Origin: Tsukamurella spumae
GTDB lineage: Bacteria > Actinomycetota > Actinomycetes > Mycobacteriales > Mycobacteriaceae
DNA length: 64,000 nucleotides
Direction: 5' to 3'
Assembly: GCF_012396015.1 (NCBI RefSeq)
Contig: NZ_JAAXOQ010000003.1
Location: 1 to 64,000, forward strand
This document shows positions 28,462-39,289 of the stretch, piece after piece. Position 1 is the stretch's first letter; every line of letters starts with the position of its first letter. A program made the translations under genes and the position numbers. The notes under the pieces were generated by a model. That model was not told the DNA's origin and did not search any database. It saw nothing but the letters and a program-made list of their open reading frames with translations.

Positions 28462-29936
28462 GCGCGCCGTGGCTCACGCTGCTGTGGGCGGTGCCTGCGG
28501 TGGGCGCGATCGCCGCCGCCGCGGTGCCGCGCGCCGCACGGTGGATCGGGCTCGCGGCGTCGCTCCTCGCACTGGCGATCGGGGTCGGACTGGCCTGCGC
28601 CTTCGATCCGGCCGGCGGCTTCCAGTTAGTCGAATCGCACTCCTGGATACCGTCCTTCGGCGCCGGCTACCGACTCGGGCTCGACGGCACCGGGCTCGTG
28701 CTCGTCCTGCTGACAGCGGCCCTGCTGCCCGTCCTGCTGCTCGCGGCCTGGCGCGAGAGCGCTCCGCAGAGCCGACGGGCCGGCACCTACGTCGCCCTCA
28801 CACTCGCCGTCGAGGCGATGGTGCTGGTCAGCTTCGTCACCACCGACGTGCTGCTGTTCTACCTGCTCTTCGAGGCCATGCTGATCCCGCTGTACTTCCT
28901 GCTCGCCGGCTTCGGTGGCACGGACAGCGATTCGACGATCCGCGCGCATGCGGCGGTGAAATTCCTGCTGTACAACCTCGCCGGCGGGCTGATCATGCTG
29001 GCCGCCGTGGTCGGGCTGTACGCCGCGTCCGGCACCTTCGACCTGCGCTCGCTGCTCGACGGTGCGCGCCCCGGCCCCGGCATCGGCCAGGACCTGATGT
29101 TCCTGGGCTTCCTCTTCGCGTTCGCCGTGAAGGCTCCCCTGTGGCCGCTGCACACGTGGCTGCCCGGCGCTGCGGTGCAGACGAATCCGCCGACGGCCGT
29201 GCTGATGATGGCGATCGTCGACAAGGTGGGCACCTTCGCGATGCTGCGGTACTGCATCTCGCTGTTCCCCGACGCGGCCGCGCGATTCGCGCCGTGGGTG
29301 GCCGCGCTCGCGGTGGTCGGGATCGTCTACGGCGCGATCCTCGCGATCGGGCAGAGTGACGTGATGTCGCTCATCGCGTACACGTCGATCAGCCACTTCG
29401 GCTTCATCGTCCTGGGCGTCTTCGCGCGCACCGGCGACTCGCAGGCGGGCTCCGTGCTGTACATGGTCAACCACGGCGTCGCCACCGCCGCACTGTTCCT
29501 CACCGCCGGGATCCTCGTCGCGCGGCGCGGCAGCCGCCAGATCTCCGACTTCGGCGGCGTGTGGTCGCGAGCGCCGAAGCTGGGTGCGGTGTTCCTCATC
29601 GCCGGCCTGGCGACGCTCTCACTCCCCGGCCTCGGACCGTTCGTCTCCGAGTTGCTCGTGGTGGTCGGCACCTACCCGCGGTGGGCGATCGCCGCGATCG
29701 TGTCCGTGACCGCGCTCGTGCTGTCCGCGATGTACGTCCTGTGGACCTACCAGCGCATGTTCACGGGCCCGGCGCCCGAGGCCGTGACGCGGACCGTCGA
29801 CGACGCGCGGCCGCGCGAGCTGCTCGTGCTGGTCCCGCTCGTGATCGCCCTGTTCGCCCTGGGCCTGTTCCCCGCCCCGGCGCTGGACGCGATCAACCCG
29901 TCCGTCTCGCCCACCGTCGCGGAGGTCGCGCGATGA
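28458..29936 (+). CDS. nuoM: NADH-quinone oxidoreductase subunit M
   Basis: 492 residues, second antiporter-like subunit. Motifs: [19 protein letters not shown] with the pump Glu, [21 protein letters not shown] and [20 protein letters not shown]. It carries a rare TTA codon near residue 57. ATGA overlap with nuoL. Confidence 0.95.
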   Translation: MSAPWLTLLWAVPAVGAIAAAAVPRAARWIGLAASLLALAIGVGLACAFDPAGGFQLVESHSWIPSFGAGYRLGLDGTGLVLVLLTAALLPVLLLAAWRESAPQSRRAGTYVALTLAVEAMVLVSFVTTDVLLFYLLFEAMLIPLYFLLAGFGGTDSDSTIRAHAAVKFLLYNLAGGLIMLAAVVGLYAASGTFDLRSLLDGARPGPGIGQDLMFLGFLFAFAVKAPLWPLHTWLPGAAVQTNPPTAVLMMAIVDKVGTFAMLRYCISLFPDAAARFAPWVAALAVVGIVYGAILAIGQSDVMSLIAYTSISHFGFIVLGVFARTGDSQAGSVLYMVNHGVATAALFLTAGILVARRGSRQISDFGGVWSRAPKLGAVFLIAGLATLSLPGLGPFVSELLVVVGTYPRWAIAAIVSVTALVLSAMYVLWTYQRMFTGPAPEAVTRTVDDARPRELLVLVPLVIALFALGLFPAPALDAINPSVSPTVAEVAR

Positions 29937-31378
29937 ACCCGTCCGTGGAGTACGCCGAGATCGCGCCCGCGCTGATCGTGTTCGGTGCGGCGATCCTCGG
30001 CGTGCTCGTGGAGGCCTTCGCCCCCGCCGGACTCCGCGTGAAGGTCCATGCGGTGCTCGGTGGTGGCGCGGTGCTCGCCGCCCTGGTCGCGGTCGCGCTG
30101 CTCGCCGACGCCGGAGCGCGCCCGCGGGCGATCCTCGCCGGCTCGGTCGCCGACGACGGGCTCTCCCTCGCCCTCCAGGGTCTCCTGTTGATCTCGACAC
30201 TGCCCGCGCTCGCACTGATGATCGGCCGTTACGAGTCGCTGACGCACACCGAGGCGGTGCCGCTGACGCTGTTCGCGCTCGGCGGCATGCTGGCCTTCGT
30301 CTCCGCGCAGGACCTGCTCACGCTCTTCGTCGCGCTCGAGGTCCTCTCGTTGCCGTTGTATCTGCTGTGCGCGCTCGCCAAACGCCGCGGGCTGCTCCCG
30401 CTCGAAGCCGCGCTCAAGTACTTCCTGCTGGGTGCGTTCAGCTCGGCGATCCTGCTGTTCGGCGTCGCACTGCGGTTCGCGGCGACGGGGTCGACCTCGC
30501 TGACGGCCGTGCCACAGGACGCCGTGCTCGGCACCATCGGCGCAGCGCTGATCGGCGTGGGCCTGTTGTTCAAGGTGGGCGCGGTCCCGTTCCACTCCTG
30601 GGTGCCCGATGTCTACCAGGGCGCCCCCACACCGGTGACGGCGTTCATGGGAGCGGCGACCAAGATCGCCGGGTTCGGTGTGATCCTGCGGCTGACCCTG
30701 GTCGCCTTCCGGGACGTGCCCTGGCGTCCGGTGATCGCGGCGGTCGCGGTGGTCACCGTGATCGTGGGCTCGGTCATCGCCGTCACCCAGTCGGACGTCA
30801 AGCGCCTGCTCGCCTATTCGGCCGTCGCGCACACGGGCTTCCTGCTCATCGGCGTGTTCGCGGGGACCGTCCGTGGCACCGGGGCGGTGTGCTTCTACCT
30901 GGCCGTGTACGGCCTGAGCACCGTCGGCGCGTTCGCGGTGGCGGGCGCGGTCCGCGAGAGCAGGCCGGACGGCGGCACCGTCGAGGTGGGCGATCTGGAC
31001 CGGTGGGCCGGGCTGGGGCGCACGCGCCCGTGGCTCGCGGGCGCGATGGCGCTGTTCCTGCTGTCCTTCGCGGGCATCCCGCTGACCGGCGGGTTCGCGG
31101 GCAAGTTCGCCGTGTTCACCGCCGCGGCGCAGCGCGGGGGCGGATGGCTCGTGGTGGTGGGCGTGCTCGCGAGCGCGCTGGCCGCCGTGTTCTACATCCG
31201 CGTGCTGATGACCATGTACTTCACGCCCCCGCACGAGATCGCGCCGGACGTGCCCCGCGTGGACCCGATGACCGGTTTCGCGATCGCGCTCGGCGCCGCG
31301 GCGGTGGTCGCGCTGGGCGTGTTCCCCCAGCCGCTGCTGGACCTGTTCGCGGACATCACGGTGTTCTCGGGACGGTAA
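29933..31378 (+). CDS. nuoN: NADH-quinone oxidoreductase subunit N
   Basis: 481 residues, third antiporter-like subunit. Motifs: LFVALEVLSLPLYLLCAL with the conserved Glu, KVGAVPFHSWVPDVYQGAPTP and the lysine helix TQSDVKRLLAYSAVAHTGF. ATGA overlap with nuoM. Last core nuo gene. Confidence 0.96.
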   Translation: MNPSVEYAEIAPALIVFGAAILGVLVEAFAPAGLRVKVHAVLGGGAVLAALVAVALLADAGARPRAILAGSVADDGLSLALQGLLLISTLPALALMIGRYESLTHTEAVPLTLFALGGMLAFVSAQDLLTLFVALEVLSLPLYLLCALAKRRGLLPLEAALKYFLLGAFSSAILLFGVALRFAATGSTSLTAVPQDAVLGTIGAALIGVGLLFKVGAVPFHSWVPDVYQGAPTPVTAFMGAATKIAGFGVILRLTLVAFRDVPWRPVIAAVAVVTVIVGSVIAVTQSDVKRLLAYSAVAHTGFLLIGVFAGTVRGTGAVCFYLAVYGLSTVGAFAVAGAVRESRPDGGTVEVGDLDRWAGLGRTRPWLAGAMALFLLSFAGIPLTGGFAGKFAVFTAAAQRGGGWLVVVGVLASALAAVFYIRVLMTMYFTPPHEIAPDVPRVDPMTGFAIALGAAAVVALGVFPQPLLDLFADITVFSGR

Positions 31379-31379
31379 G

Positions 31380-31385
31380 TAGAAT
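31380..31385 (+). promoter_or_regulatory. Possible internal -10 after nuoN
   Basis: TAGAAT ends 8 nt before the ATG at 31394 and could give the small membrane protein and TetR genes their own leaderless transcript in addition to read-through from nuo. Confidence 0.35.
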
Positions 31386-31393
31386 CGTCAGTC

Positions 31394-31723
31394 ATGAGTG
31401 ACAAGCCGCTTCCATTCAGCAACGGACTCAACCTGAAGGCGATGGGTGCAGTCCTGCTGCTGGTGCTGGCGGTGCTGATCTGGCGCATGACCGACGCGCA
31501 GAACACGACCCAACGAGTGCTGTACGGGGTCGCAATCGTCTTCGAGCTGCTCTTCTTCGTGGGTCTGCTGTTCGCCAGCCGCTACATCAAGCGCCAGCAC
31601 GACCGGGCGGAGGCGGCGTACCGGGCGCAGGTCGCGGCGCAGGCGGCGGGCTCGGAGTCCGACGGTGCGGCACCGTCGGCCCCGGAGGCGGGTGCCGGGG
31701 CGCCCGACGCGGACACGCCGTGA
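31394..31723 (+). CDS. Small two-helix membrane protein
   Basis: 109 residues: two membrane helices (AMGAVLLLVLAVLIWRM and VLYGVAIVFELLFFVGLLFAS), a basic stretch (RYIKRQHDRAEAAYRAQ) and a disordered Ala/Gly/Pro/Asp tail. No family recognised. Begins 15 bp after nuoN and its stop overlaps the TetR start as GTGA, so it is a partner of that regulator in expression and may be under its control. Confidence 0.65.
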   Translation: MSDKPLPFSNGLNLKAMGAVLLLVLAVLIWRMTDAQNTTQRVLYGVAIVFELLFFVGLLFASRYIKRQHDRAEAAYRAQVAAQAAGSESDGAAPSAPEAGAGAPDADTP

Positions 31724-32373
31724 CCTCGACCGCCAAGCCTCGCAAGCGAATGACCGCGGCCCAGCGCCGCAATCAGCTCGTCGACACCGCGCGTTCGGTG
31801 TTCGCCGACCGCGGATACGCGGCCGCGACGATCGAGGAGGTCGCGGCGAAGGCGGGGGTCTCGAAGCCGGTGGTCTACGAGCACTTCGGCGGCAAGGAGG
31901 GCCTCTACGCCGTGGTCGTGGACCGCGAGATGGAGATGGTGCTCGAGGTGTTCTCCCGTGCGCTGCTCGAGGACCGCTCCAAGACGCGGATCGAGCAGAT
32001 CACCCTGGCGCTGCTCACCTATGTCGAGGAGCGCTCCGATGGATTCCGCATCCTCACCCGCAACAGTTCCGTGGAGGACACCGGCGGCTACTCGACGCTG
32101 CTCAACGACCTGGTCGGCCAGGTGGAGATCCACCTCGAGAGCGAGTTCGAGAGCAAGAACCTCGACCCCGAGCTCGCGCCGCTGTACGCGCAGGCGTTGG
32201 TCGGGATGGTCGCGATGACGGCCCAGTGGTGGCTGGAGGTGCGTAATCCGCCCAAGGAGGCGGTGGCGGCCCACATCGTGAACCTGTCCTGGTACGGGCT
32301 CATCGGCCTCAAGGAGAACCCCGTCGCCATCGAGCCCAGCCAGCGGGGCGAGGCCGACGAAACGGTCACGTAG
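31720..32373 (+). CDS. TetR-family transcriptional regulator (Rv1019-like)
   Basis: 217 residues from a GTG overlapping the upstream stop. The N-terminal DNA-binding domain is clear: RNQLVDTARSVFADRGYAAATIEEVAAKAGVSKPVVYEHFGGKEGLYAVVVD. The ligand domain contains FRILTRNSSVEDTGGY and QWWLEVRNPPKEAVAAHIVNLSW. In M. tuberculosis the gene next to mfd on this side (Rv1019) is also a TetR regulator, so it is the likely orthologue, here separated from mfd by two other genes. Confidence 0.85.
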   Translation: MTSTAKPRKRMTAAQRRNQLVDTARSVFADRGYAAATIEEVAAKAGVSKPVVYEHFGGKEGLYAVVVDREMEMVLEVFSRALLEDRSKTRIEQITLALLTYVEERSDGFRILTRNSSVEDTGGYSTLLNDLVGQVEIHLESEFESKNLDPELAPLYAQALVGMVAMTAQWWLEVRNPPKEAVAAHIVNLSWYGLIGLKENPVAIEPSQRGEADETVT

Positions 32374-32411
32374 TCTCCCTGTGGACATTCAGCATCGACG
32401 GGAGGCGACTC

Positions 32412-34088
32412 GTGAAAGACCTGACCGCAGGCGAATACCCGCTCCGGAAGATCTTCTCCAGCGACTACGAATTCACGATCCCTGACTATCAGCGGCCTTA
32501 CGCGTGGGGGAAGGAACAGACCCTCCAGCTGTTGGACGACTTGGAGGGAGCCCTCGGTCGGGACACTGATGAGCCCTACTTCCTGGGCTCGATCGTCCTC
32601 GTCAAGACAGGGTCCGATTCGCGCGCGGAAGTGATTGACGGACAGCAGCGACTGACCACCGTCAGCATTCTGTTCGCCGTGCTCCGCGATCTGACTGCCA
32701 ATCCACAGCTAGCGGGCGAGCTCGCTAAGGTTGTTGTCGAGCCGGGCGAGATTCTGGCTGGTACTGCGCCGAAGCCCCGACTGACCCTGAGGAGGCGGGA
32801 CGCGAAGTTCTTCGCTACCCGCGTCCAGGCCGAGGGCTCAACCAAGGACCTCGTCGCGCTCGATACCGCTCACGTCGAGACGGATGCCCAGCGCGCGATC
32901 CGCGACAATACGGTCGCCCTGCGGGAGCGCTTACTGGACTGGTCCGAGGAGGACCGGCAGAAACTTGCGACGATGCTCGGATCCCGTACGTTCCTCGTCG
33001 TCGTCACTACCCCGGACCTCAACAGCGCCCACCGCATCTTCAGCGTGATGAATGCGCGAGGTCTCGACCTGACTCCCGCCGACATCTTCAAGTCCAAGGT
33101 GATCGGCGATGTCAATGACAGCGACGCTGCGGACTACGCCGATAAGTGGGAGCAAGAGGAGGTCGACCTCGGCCGAAGCGCGTTCGCTGACTTGTTCGGC
33201 CATATCCGCATGATCTTCATGAAGGAGCGGGCAAGCAAGGTACTACTCCAGGAGTTCGACGAAGAGGTACTCAGCAAGTACCTTCCTGGGCGAGGGCACA
33301 GTTTCGTCGACGACGTCCTCATCCCTTACTCCGACGCGTACGAGCACCTGCTCACTCAGAACTATCCTGATGATCCCGCGTGGGCATCGGTGAACAACTG
33401 GCTTCGACGGCTCATGCAGGTCGACAACGATAATTGGCAGGCCCCAGCGCTATGGGCATTGAAGGAACACCAGAACGATCCCGCCTTCCTCAGCGAGTTC
33501 TTGCGCAAACTCGAGCGACTCGCCGCCAGCATGCTCTTGCGTCGCATCTACACCACGCCGCGCGGCAATCGCTACGGCGATCTGCTCAAGCAACTCGAGC
33601 AAGGCGCTGGACTGAACGCGACGGCGTTCGACCTCTCCGCTCAGGAGATCTCGGATACCAGAGACCGTTTGGGCGGCCACATCTACCTCGTTGCGCCGGT
33701 CCGAAAGTACGTCCTTCTGCGTTTGGACGACCTGCTGGCCAACCAACCGGGAGTCACATACGAGCACAAGATGATCACTGTGGAGCATGTTCTGCCGCAG
33801 ACACCGCGCAACGACAGCAAGTGGGTACGAGATTTCACCGATGCCGAACGTGAGCAGTGGACTCATCGGCTCGGCAACCTCGTCCTTCTCAATCGAGTCA
33901 AGAACAGTCAGGCCCAGAATTACGACTTCGAGAAGAAGAAGTCGAAGTACTTCACCGCGTCGACGGGGAGCGCCGTATTCGCCCTCACTACGCAGGTTCT
34001 GACTGCGAAGGAATGGACGCCGGAAGTGATCGCAACACGGCAGTCACAACTCATCGGAATCCTCGAATCGGAGTGGGGACTGCACTGA
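32412..34088 (+). CDS. DUF262/DUF1524 protein, GmrSD-type modification-dependent nuclease
   Basis: 558 residues from a GTG with GGAGG 6 nt upstream. The N-terminal DUF262 has IPDYQRPYAWG (about 23-33) and the nucleotide-handling DGQQR (about 76-80), with FSVMNARGLDLTPADIFKS further on. The C-terminal DUF1524 HNH-type nuclease has EHVLPQTP (about 457), then HRLGNLVLLNRVKNSQAQN. Single-chain GmrSD-like enzymes are type IV restriction systems that use NTP hydrolysis to cut modified, often glucosylated, phage DNA. No methyltransferase or partner gene is nearby. G+C and codon use (including a TTA) are clearly different from mfd and nuo, pointing to recent acquisition. Confidence 0.85.
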   Translation: MKDLTAGEYPLRKIFSSDYEFTIPDYQRPYAWGKEQTLQLLDDLEGALGRDTDEPYFLGSIVLVKTGSDSRAEVIDGQQRLTTVSILFAVLRDLTANPQLAGELAKVVVEPGEILAGTAPKPRLTLRRRDAKFFATRVQAEGSTKDLVALDTAHVETDAQRAIRDNTVALRERLLDWSEEDRQKLATMLGSRTFLVVVTTPDLNSAHRIFSVMNARGLDLTPADIFKSKVIGDVNDSDAADYADKWEQEEVDLGRSAFADLFGHIRMIFMKERASKVLLQEFDEEVLSKYLPGRGHSFVDDVLIPYSDAYEHLLTQNYPDDPAWASVNNWLRRLMQVDNDNWQAPALWALKEHQNDPAFLSEFLRKLERLAASMLLRRIYTTPRGNRYGDLLKQLEQGAGLNATAFDLSAQEISDTRDRLGGHIYLVAPVRKYVLLRLDDLLANQPGVTYEHKMITVEHVLPQTPRNDSKWVRDFTDAEREQWTHRLGNLVLLNRVKNSQAQNYDFEKKKSKYFTASTGSAVFALTTQVLTAKEWTPEVIATRQSQLIGILESEWGLH

Positions 34089-34121
34089 CGAGGCACCTGA
34101 GGCGCCCTCCGCCCGACTGAC

Positions 34122-35552
34122 CTACCGGGGTCCCGTCCCGATCGGCGCGCCGACCAGCGAGGCGAGGATCGTGCCGATCGCCTGCCCGAAGGTGCCGACC
34201 GCCGCGGGCTCGAGGCCGCTGCTGAAGACGGTGCGGACATCGCAGCCCGACGGTGCCGGCCCGGTCGAGTTCATCCGGTCCTTGAGCCAGGTGAAGGCGC
34301 CGCCCGCACCGGTCACCACGACGGTGCCGTGGGTGGTCATGAGCTGCTTGACCGGGTTCGGCGGGAACTCCTCGCGGCGGTAGGTCACCGACGCACCACC
34401 CTGGCAGTACGAATTCACCAGCTTGTCGGTGCCGGCGATCGGCGCGACCTCCTCGGTGACGCCGTTGTAGATGTAGGCCGGCACCGTCGGGATCCGACCG
34501 CTGACGCCGCGCTCGCGAATCGTCTTGGCGATCACCGGGATCCGAAGCACCTCATCCACCGGCTTGGTGAGCATCCGGTTGTAGTCGAACCACAGGTTCG
34601 CGACCACGTTCTGCGGCATGCAGTGGCTGCGGGTCGCGTTGACCCGCGCCCGCCCCTCCGGCGTGAGCACCTTGTCCAGCGCCGCCCGGAACTCCTCTGA
34701 GTCCTTACCGAGCGCGGAGAGGGCGAGCGGGATCAGGCCCGCGAGCAGCGAGGTGTTCACCGACCGCAGCGAGGCCTCGAGGTCGCGTTCCGGCGCTCCG
34801 AAGGCCGCCCCGCGGATGTTGAGCTCCGGCGCGTAGGTGGGCTGCTCCTCGATGGTCCAGCTGCTGGCGATCGCGCCGCCCGAGTAGCCCCACAGCGTGA
34901 CGGGCGTCTTGGCGTTCAGGCCGAGGCGGGTGAAGTTCTCGACGGCGCGGATGCCGTCGAGGACCGCCCACCCGGGCTGGCGGGGCGTGAGGAACCGGTT
35001 GTCGCCGCCGCCGTGATCGGGCATCGACACCGCCCAGCCCTCCTGCAGGCCGAGAGTCGCGAACAGCAGCTCGGCGGCGGGCATGCCGAAGGTGAGCGGC
35101 CCCTCCTTCGCCGCGAGGTCCACCGGGCCGCCCTTGGTCGCGGCGTACGACGACTGGCAGATCCGCAGGGTCGAGTCGGCGGCCGCCTGGTAGGACAGCA
35201 GCTTGGTCGGCTTCTTCCCCCGCGGCACCATCACCGTGGTCACCGTCATGTCCGGCGCGCCGTCCATGCCCGTGGTCCGGTAGGCGAGCTGCCAGGCATC
35301 CACGTTGACCGGCATGACCTGCAGCGACCGGACCGAGGTGGTGCGGGTCCGCACGATCTCGCCCGGCTTCATCGACGCCAGATCGGCCGGCCGGTCGTAG
35401 AAGGAGTCCGCCGGCGGGGCGGGCTCGACGATGCCTGGGACCGCCTGGGCGGCGGGGCTCGCGACGAAGCCGGTCGCGACCACGACGATCGCGCTGATCA
35501 GCGCCGCGATACCGCGCCGAGCCATCCGGAACGCTGATGTTTCATTCTCCAT
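34122..35552 (-). CDS. Secretory lipase (LIP family, alpha/beta hydrolase)
   Basis: 476 residues. Signal peptide: basic MARRG, hydrophobic ALISAIVVVATGFVA, cleavage near AAQA. Catalytic Ser in LWGYSGGAIASSW, with the preceding WAVSMPDHGGGDNRF oxyanion region; a C-terminal TTHGTVVVTGAGG may hold the His. The family hydrolyses triacylglycerols or other acyl esters outside the cell and is common in Tsukamurella, Rhodococcus and Nocardia. The ATG at 35552 could be replaced by the ATG nine codons later. A Crp/GlxR-like palindrome lies directly upstream. Confidence 0.85.
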   Translation of the reverse strand: MENETSAFRMARRGIAALISAIVVVATGFVASPAAQAVPGIVEPAPPADSFYDRPADLASMKPGEIVRTRTTSVRSLQVMPVNVDAWQLAYRTTGMDGAPDMTVTTVMVPRGKKPTKLLSYQAAADSTLRICQSSYAATKGGPVDLAAKEGPLTFGMPAAELLFATLGLQEGWAVSMPDHGGGDNRFLTPRQPGWAVLDGIRAVENFTRLGLNAKTPVTLWGYSGGAIASSWTIEEQPTYAPELNIRGAAFGAPERDLEASLRSVNTSLLAGLIPLALSALGKDSEEFRAALDKVLTPEGRARVNATRSHCMPQNVVANLWFDYNRMLTKPVDEVLRIPVIAKTIRERGVSGRIPTVPAYIYNGVTEEVAPIAGTDKLVNSYCQGGASVTYRREEFPPNPVKQLMTTHGTVVVTGAGGAFTWLKDRMNSTGPAPSGCDVRTVFSSGLEPAAVGTFGQAIGTILASLVGAPIGTGPR

Positions 35553-35567
35553 GCTCAGGAAACCTAA

Positions 35568-35585
35568 AGGTGATCCACATCACCT
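35568..35585. promoter_or_regulatory. Crp/GlxR-like palindrome between lipase and mfd
   Basis: AGGTGAT-CCAC-ATCACCT, 7-bp perfect arms, containing GTGA-N6-TCAC (35570-35583). It lies 18 bp upstream of the lipase start and about 50 bp before mfd. The usual outer T and A of the Crp consensus are G and C here. Confidence 0.5.
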
Positions 35586-35620
35586 GTCAAGGCCCGGATC
35601 GAGACGCCGGACCCCGCCCA

Positions 35621-35626
35621 TAGACT
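35621..35626 (+). promoter_or_regulatory. -10 element, probably leaderless promoter of mfd
   Basis: TAGACT ends 6 nt before the GTG of mfd, with no ribosome site between. Confidence 0.45.
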
Positions 35627-35632
35627 GGTCGG

Positions 35633-38600
35633 GTGTCCAACGCCGCCCCCACGCACGTCCCAGCCCTCTCCGGACTGACCAGGGCGGTCGCCGCCGATCC
35701 CGACATCGCCGCCTTCGCCGCCGCCGCGGGCCGGCCGAACCTCACCGTCACCGCGGTCGACGGTGCGCGTCCCTTCCTCGTCTCCGCCCTCGCCGACCGC
35801 GCCCCCGTCCTGGTCGTGACCGCGACCGGGCGCGAGGCGGACGACCTGACCTCCGAGCTGCGGGAGATGCTGAGCGAGGGTGCCGTGGCCCAGTTCCCCA
35901 GCTGGGAGACGCTCCCGCACGAGCGGCTCTCCCCCGGCGCCGACACCGTCGGGAGGCGGCTGCAGGTGCTGCGCCGCCTGGCCCATCCCGACGACGCGCA
36001 GTACGGCGAACCGTTGCGCGCCGTCGTGGCGACCGTCCGCTCGCTGGTGCAGCCGATGGCACCGGGGCTCGGTGACGCACCGTCGATCACGTTGCGGGAG
36101 GGCGTCGAGCACGACTTCGACGACCTCATCGAGACACTTGTCGAGCTGGCGTACACGCGGGTCGACATGGTGGGCAAGCGCGGCGAGTTCGCCGTGCGCG
36201 GCGGCATCCTGGATGTCTTTCCCACCACCACCGATCTGCCCGTGCGCGTGGAGTTCTGGGGCGACGAGATCACCGACCTGCGCGCCTTCTCCGTGGCGGA
36301 TCAGCGTTCGCAGCCCGAGGTCGAGATCGGCACCGTGCACGTCTACCCGTGCCGCGAGCTCCTGCTCACCGCGGAGGTCCGCGAGCGTGCCGCGGCGCTG
36401 AAGGCCGAGCACGAGTCGGACGCCGCCCTGGTGGAGATGTTGGAGAAGCTGTCCCAGGGCATCCCCGTCGAGGGCATGGAAGCACTGATCCCCGCGCTGA
36501 TCCCGGGCGAGCTGCAGCTGCTCACCGACGTGCTGCCCGCGGACGCGCACGCGCTGCTGCTCGACCCGGAGAAGATCCGCACGCGCGCAGCGGATCTCGG
36601 CCGCACCGGGCAGGAGTTCCTGGAGGCCTCGTGGACCGCGGCCGCCCTCGGCTCGGCCGCGCCGCTGGACCCCAGCGGAATGAACCTGGGCGCCAGCGCC
36701 TATCGCGACCTCGACGAGGTGCGGGAGTCGGCCGCCGCACGCGGCGTGCCCTGGTGGACGGTCTCACCGCTGGCCGCCGGCCCCGAGGCCGACGACGACC
36801 ACCTGATCGTGCGCGCCGAACACGCCCCCGCGCCACGGGGATCCGAGGCGGAGGCGGAGAAGCTGTTCGCGACGCTCCGCGCTCACGCGGCGTCCGGCGG
36901 CAGCGGCGTGATCGTGGTGGCGGGCCAGGGAACCCGCGCCCGCATCCTCGAGCGCCTGCGCGACGCGGAGGTGCCGGCCACCGAGCTCGACCCCGGCGCC
37001 GCGCCCAAGGCCGGCACCGTCGGCGTACTGCGCGGCAGCCTGCAGACTGGCCTGACCGTCCCGTCGGAGAAGCTCGTCCTGCTCGCCGAGCCCGACCTCA
37101 CCGGCAACCGGGTGGCGGGCGTCGGCGACGGACGGCGACTGCCGGCCAAGCGCCGCAACCAGGTCGACCCGCTGGCCCTGACGGCGGGCGACCTCGTGGT
37201 GCACGACGAGCACGGCATCGGCAAGTTCGTCGAGATGATCGAGCGCACCGTCGCGGGCGCCCGGCGCGAGTACCTCGTCATCGAGTACGCGCCCGGCAAG
37301 CGCGGCCAGCCGGGCGACAAGCTCTTCGTGCCGATGGAGTCGCTCGACCAGCTCTCGCGGTACGTCGGCGGCGAGATGCCCGCCCTGTCGAAGATGGGCG
37401 GCAGCGACTGGCAGAACACCAAGCGCAAGGCGCGCAAGGCCGTCCGCGAGATCGCCGGCGAGCTGGTGCAGCTGTACGCCGCCCGCAACGCCGCGCCCGG
37501 CCATGCCTTCGCCCCGGACACCCCGTGGCAGCGCGAGATGGAGGACGCCTTCCCCTTCACCGAGACCGTCGACCAGATGACCGTGATCGGCGATGTCAAG
37601 GGCGATATGGAGAAGGCCGTGCCGATGGACCGCGTGGTCATCGGCGACGTCGGCTACGGCAAGACCGAGATCGCCGTCCGCGCCGCCTTCAAGGCCGTCC
37701 AGGACGGCAAGCAGGTCGCGGTGCTGGTGCCGACCACCCTGCTCGCGCAACAGCACCTGAAGACCTTCGAGGAGCGGATGCAGGGCTTCCCGGTCACCGT
37801 GAAGGGCCTGTCCCGGTTCACCGACAAGCTGGAGACGCGCGCGGTCCTCGAGGGCCTGGCCGACGGCAGCGTCGACGTGGTGGTCGGCACGCACCGGCTG
37901 CTGCAGACCGGCGTGCGGTGGAAGGACCTGGGGCTCGTGGTGGTCGACGAGGAGCAGCGCTTCGGCGTCGAGCACAAGGAGCACATCAAGGCGCTGCGCA
38001 CCAACGTCGACGTGCTCACCATGAGCGCCACCCCGATCCCCCGCACGCTGGAGATGAGCATGGCCGGCATCCGCGAGATGTCGACGATCCTCACCCCGCC
38101 GGAGGAACGCCATCCGGTGCTGACCTACGTGGGCGCGTACGACGACAAGCAGGTGGCCGCGGCGATCCGGCGTGAGCTGCTGCGCGACGGCCAGGTGTTC
38201 TACGTGCACAACCGGGTCAGCTCGATCGACCGGGCCGCCAAGCACATCCGCGACATGGTCCCCGAGGCGCGCGTCGTGGTCGCGCACGGCCAGATGGGCG
38301 AGGAGGCCCTCGAGAGCACCGTGCAGGGCTTCTGGAACCGCGAGTTCGACGTGCTCGTGTGCACCACGATCGTCGAGACGGGCCTGGACATCTCGAACGC
38401 GAACACGCTCATCGTGGAGCGCGCCGAGAATCTCGGCCTCTCCCAGCTGCACCAGCTCCGCGGGCGCGTGGGCCGCTCGCGCGAGCGCGGCTACGCCTAC
38501 TTCCTCTACCCCTCGGAGAAGCCGCTCACCGAGACCGCGTACGACCGCCTGGCGACCATCGCCCAGAACAACGATCTCGGCGCGGGCATGGCGGTGGCGA

Positions 38601-39289
38601 TGAAGGATCTCGAGATCCGCGGCGCCGGAAACGTTCTGGGCGCGGAGCAGTCCGGCCACGTCGCCGGGGTCGGCTTCGACCTGTACGTGCGGCTCGTCGG
38701 CGAGGCGGTGGAGGCCTACCGCGCCGCCGCGGACGGCAAGCCCATCGTCATCGAGGAGGAGCAGAAGGAGGTGCGCATCGACCTGCCGGTGGACGCGCAC
38801 ATCCCGCCCGACTACGTCACCAGCGACCGGCTGCGGTTGGAGGCCTACCGCAAACTGGCTGCGGCGCACGACGATGCGGCCGTCGCCGAGGTTCTCACCG
38901 AGCTCACCGACCGCTACGGCCCGCCGCCCGTCGAGGTGGACCGGCTCGCCGCGATCGCCCGCCTGCGATCGCTGGCGCGCGCCGCCGGCGTCACCGAGAT
39001 CATCGTGACCGGCACCAACCTGCGCGTCTCGCCGATGGAACTGCTCGACTCGCAGCAGATGCGGCTCAAGCGGCTCTACCCCGGCGGGACCTATCGCGCC
39101 GCGACGCGCACCGTCACCTTCCCGTTGCCGCGCGTCGGCGGCGGCGGAGTGGGCAGCGACCGGGTGCGCGACATCGAGGTCCTCCAGGCCGTCGCCGACT
39201 TCCTCGCCGCGATGGCGGGCAAGGGAGCCGGCTACTGGCGGCTCGACCAGCCGCCGCGTGTCGAGGCGACGTCCGGGGAACCGGCGTGA
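35633..39289 (+). CDS. mfd: Transcription-repair coupling factor
   Basis: 1218 residues, normal length. Domain order: UvrB-like module ([14 protein letters not shown] near 85), RNA-polymerase-interacting domain (about 510-580, [13 protein letters not shown]), superfamily 2 translocase with Walker [10 protein letters not shown] (about 670), DEEQRFG (about 770) and [11 protein letters not shown], and the C-terminal TRCF regulatory domain. It removes RNA polymerase stalled at lesions and recruits UvrA. GTG start. mazG follows with a 4-bp overlap, as in M. tuberculosis Rv1020-Rv1021. Confidence 0.97.
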   Translation: MSNAAPTHVPALSGLTRAVAADPDIAAFAAAAGRPNLTVTAVDGARPFLVSALADRAPVLVVTATGREADDLTSELREMLSEGAVAQFPSWETLPHERLSPGADTVGRRLQVLRRLAHPDDAQYGEPLRAVVATVRSLVQPMAPGLGDAPSITLREGVEHDFDDLIETLVELAYTRVDMVGKRGEFAVRGGILDVFPTTTDLPVRVEFWGDEITDLRAFSVADQRSQPEVEIGTVHVYPCRELLLTAEVRERAAALKAEHESDAALVEMLEKLSQGIPVEGMEALIPALIPGELQLLTDVLPADAHALLLDPEKIRTRAADLGRTGQEFLEASWTAAALGSAAPLDPSGMNLGASAYRDLDEVRESAAARGVPWWTVSPLAAGPEADDDHLIVRAEHAPAPRGSEAEAEKLFATLRAHAASGGSGVIVVAGQGTRARILERLRDAEVPATELDPGAAPKAGTVGVLRGSLQTGLTVPSEKLVLLAEPDLTGNRVAGVGDGRRLPAKRRNQVDPLALTAGDLVVHDEHGIGKFVEMIERTVAGARREYLVIEYAPGKRGQPGDKLFVPMESLDQLSRYVGGEMPALSKMGGSDWQNTKRKARKAVREIAGELVQLYAARNAAPGHAFAPDTPWQREMEDAFPFTETVDQMTVIGDVKGDMEKAVPMDRVVIGDVGYGKTEIAVRAAFKAVQDGKQVAVLVPTTLLAQQHLKTFEERMQGFPVTVKGLSRFTDKLETRAVLEGLADGSVDVVVGTHRLLQTGVRWKDLGLVVVDEEQRFGVEHKEHIKALRTNVDVLTMSATPIPRTLEMSMAGIREMSTILTPPEERHPVLTYVGAYDDKQVAAAIRRELLRDGQVFYVHNRVSSIDRAAKHIRDMVPEARVVVAHGQMGEEALESTVQGFWNREFDVLVCTTIVETGLDISNANTLIVERAENLGLSQLHQLRGRVGRSRERGYAYFLYPSEKPLTETAYDRLATIAQNNDLGAGMAVAMKDLEIRGAGNVLGAEQSGHVAGVGFDLYVRLVGEAVEAYRAAADGKPIVIEEEQKEVRIDLPVDAHIPPDYVTSDRLRLEAYRKLAAAHDDAAVAEVLTELTDRYGPPPVEVDRLAAIARLRSLARAAGVTEIIVTGTNLRVSPMELLDSQQMRLKRLYPGGTYRAATRTVTFPLPRVGGGGVGSDRVRDIEVLQAVADFLAAMAGKGAGYWRLDQPPRVEATSGEPA

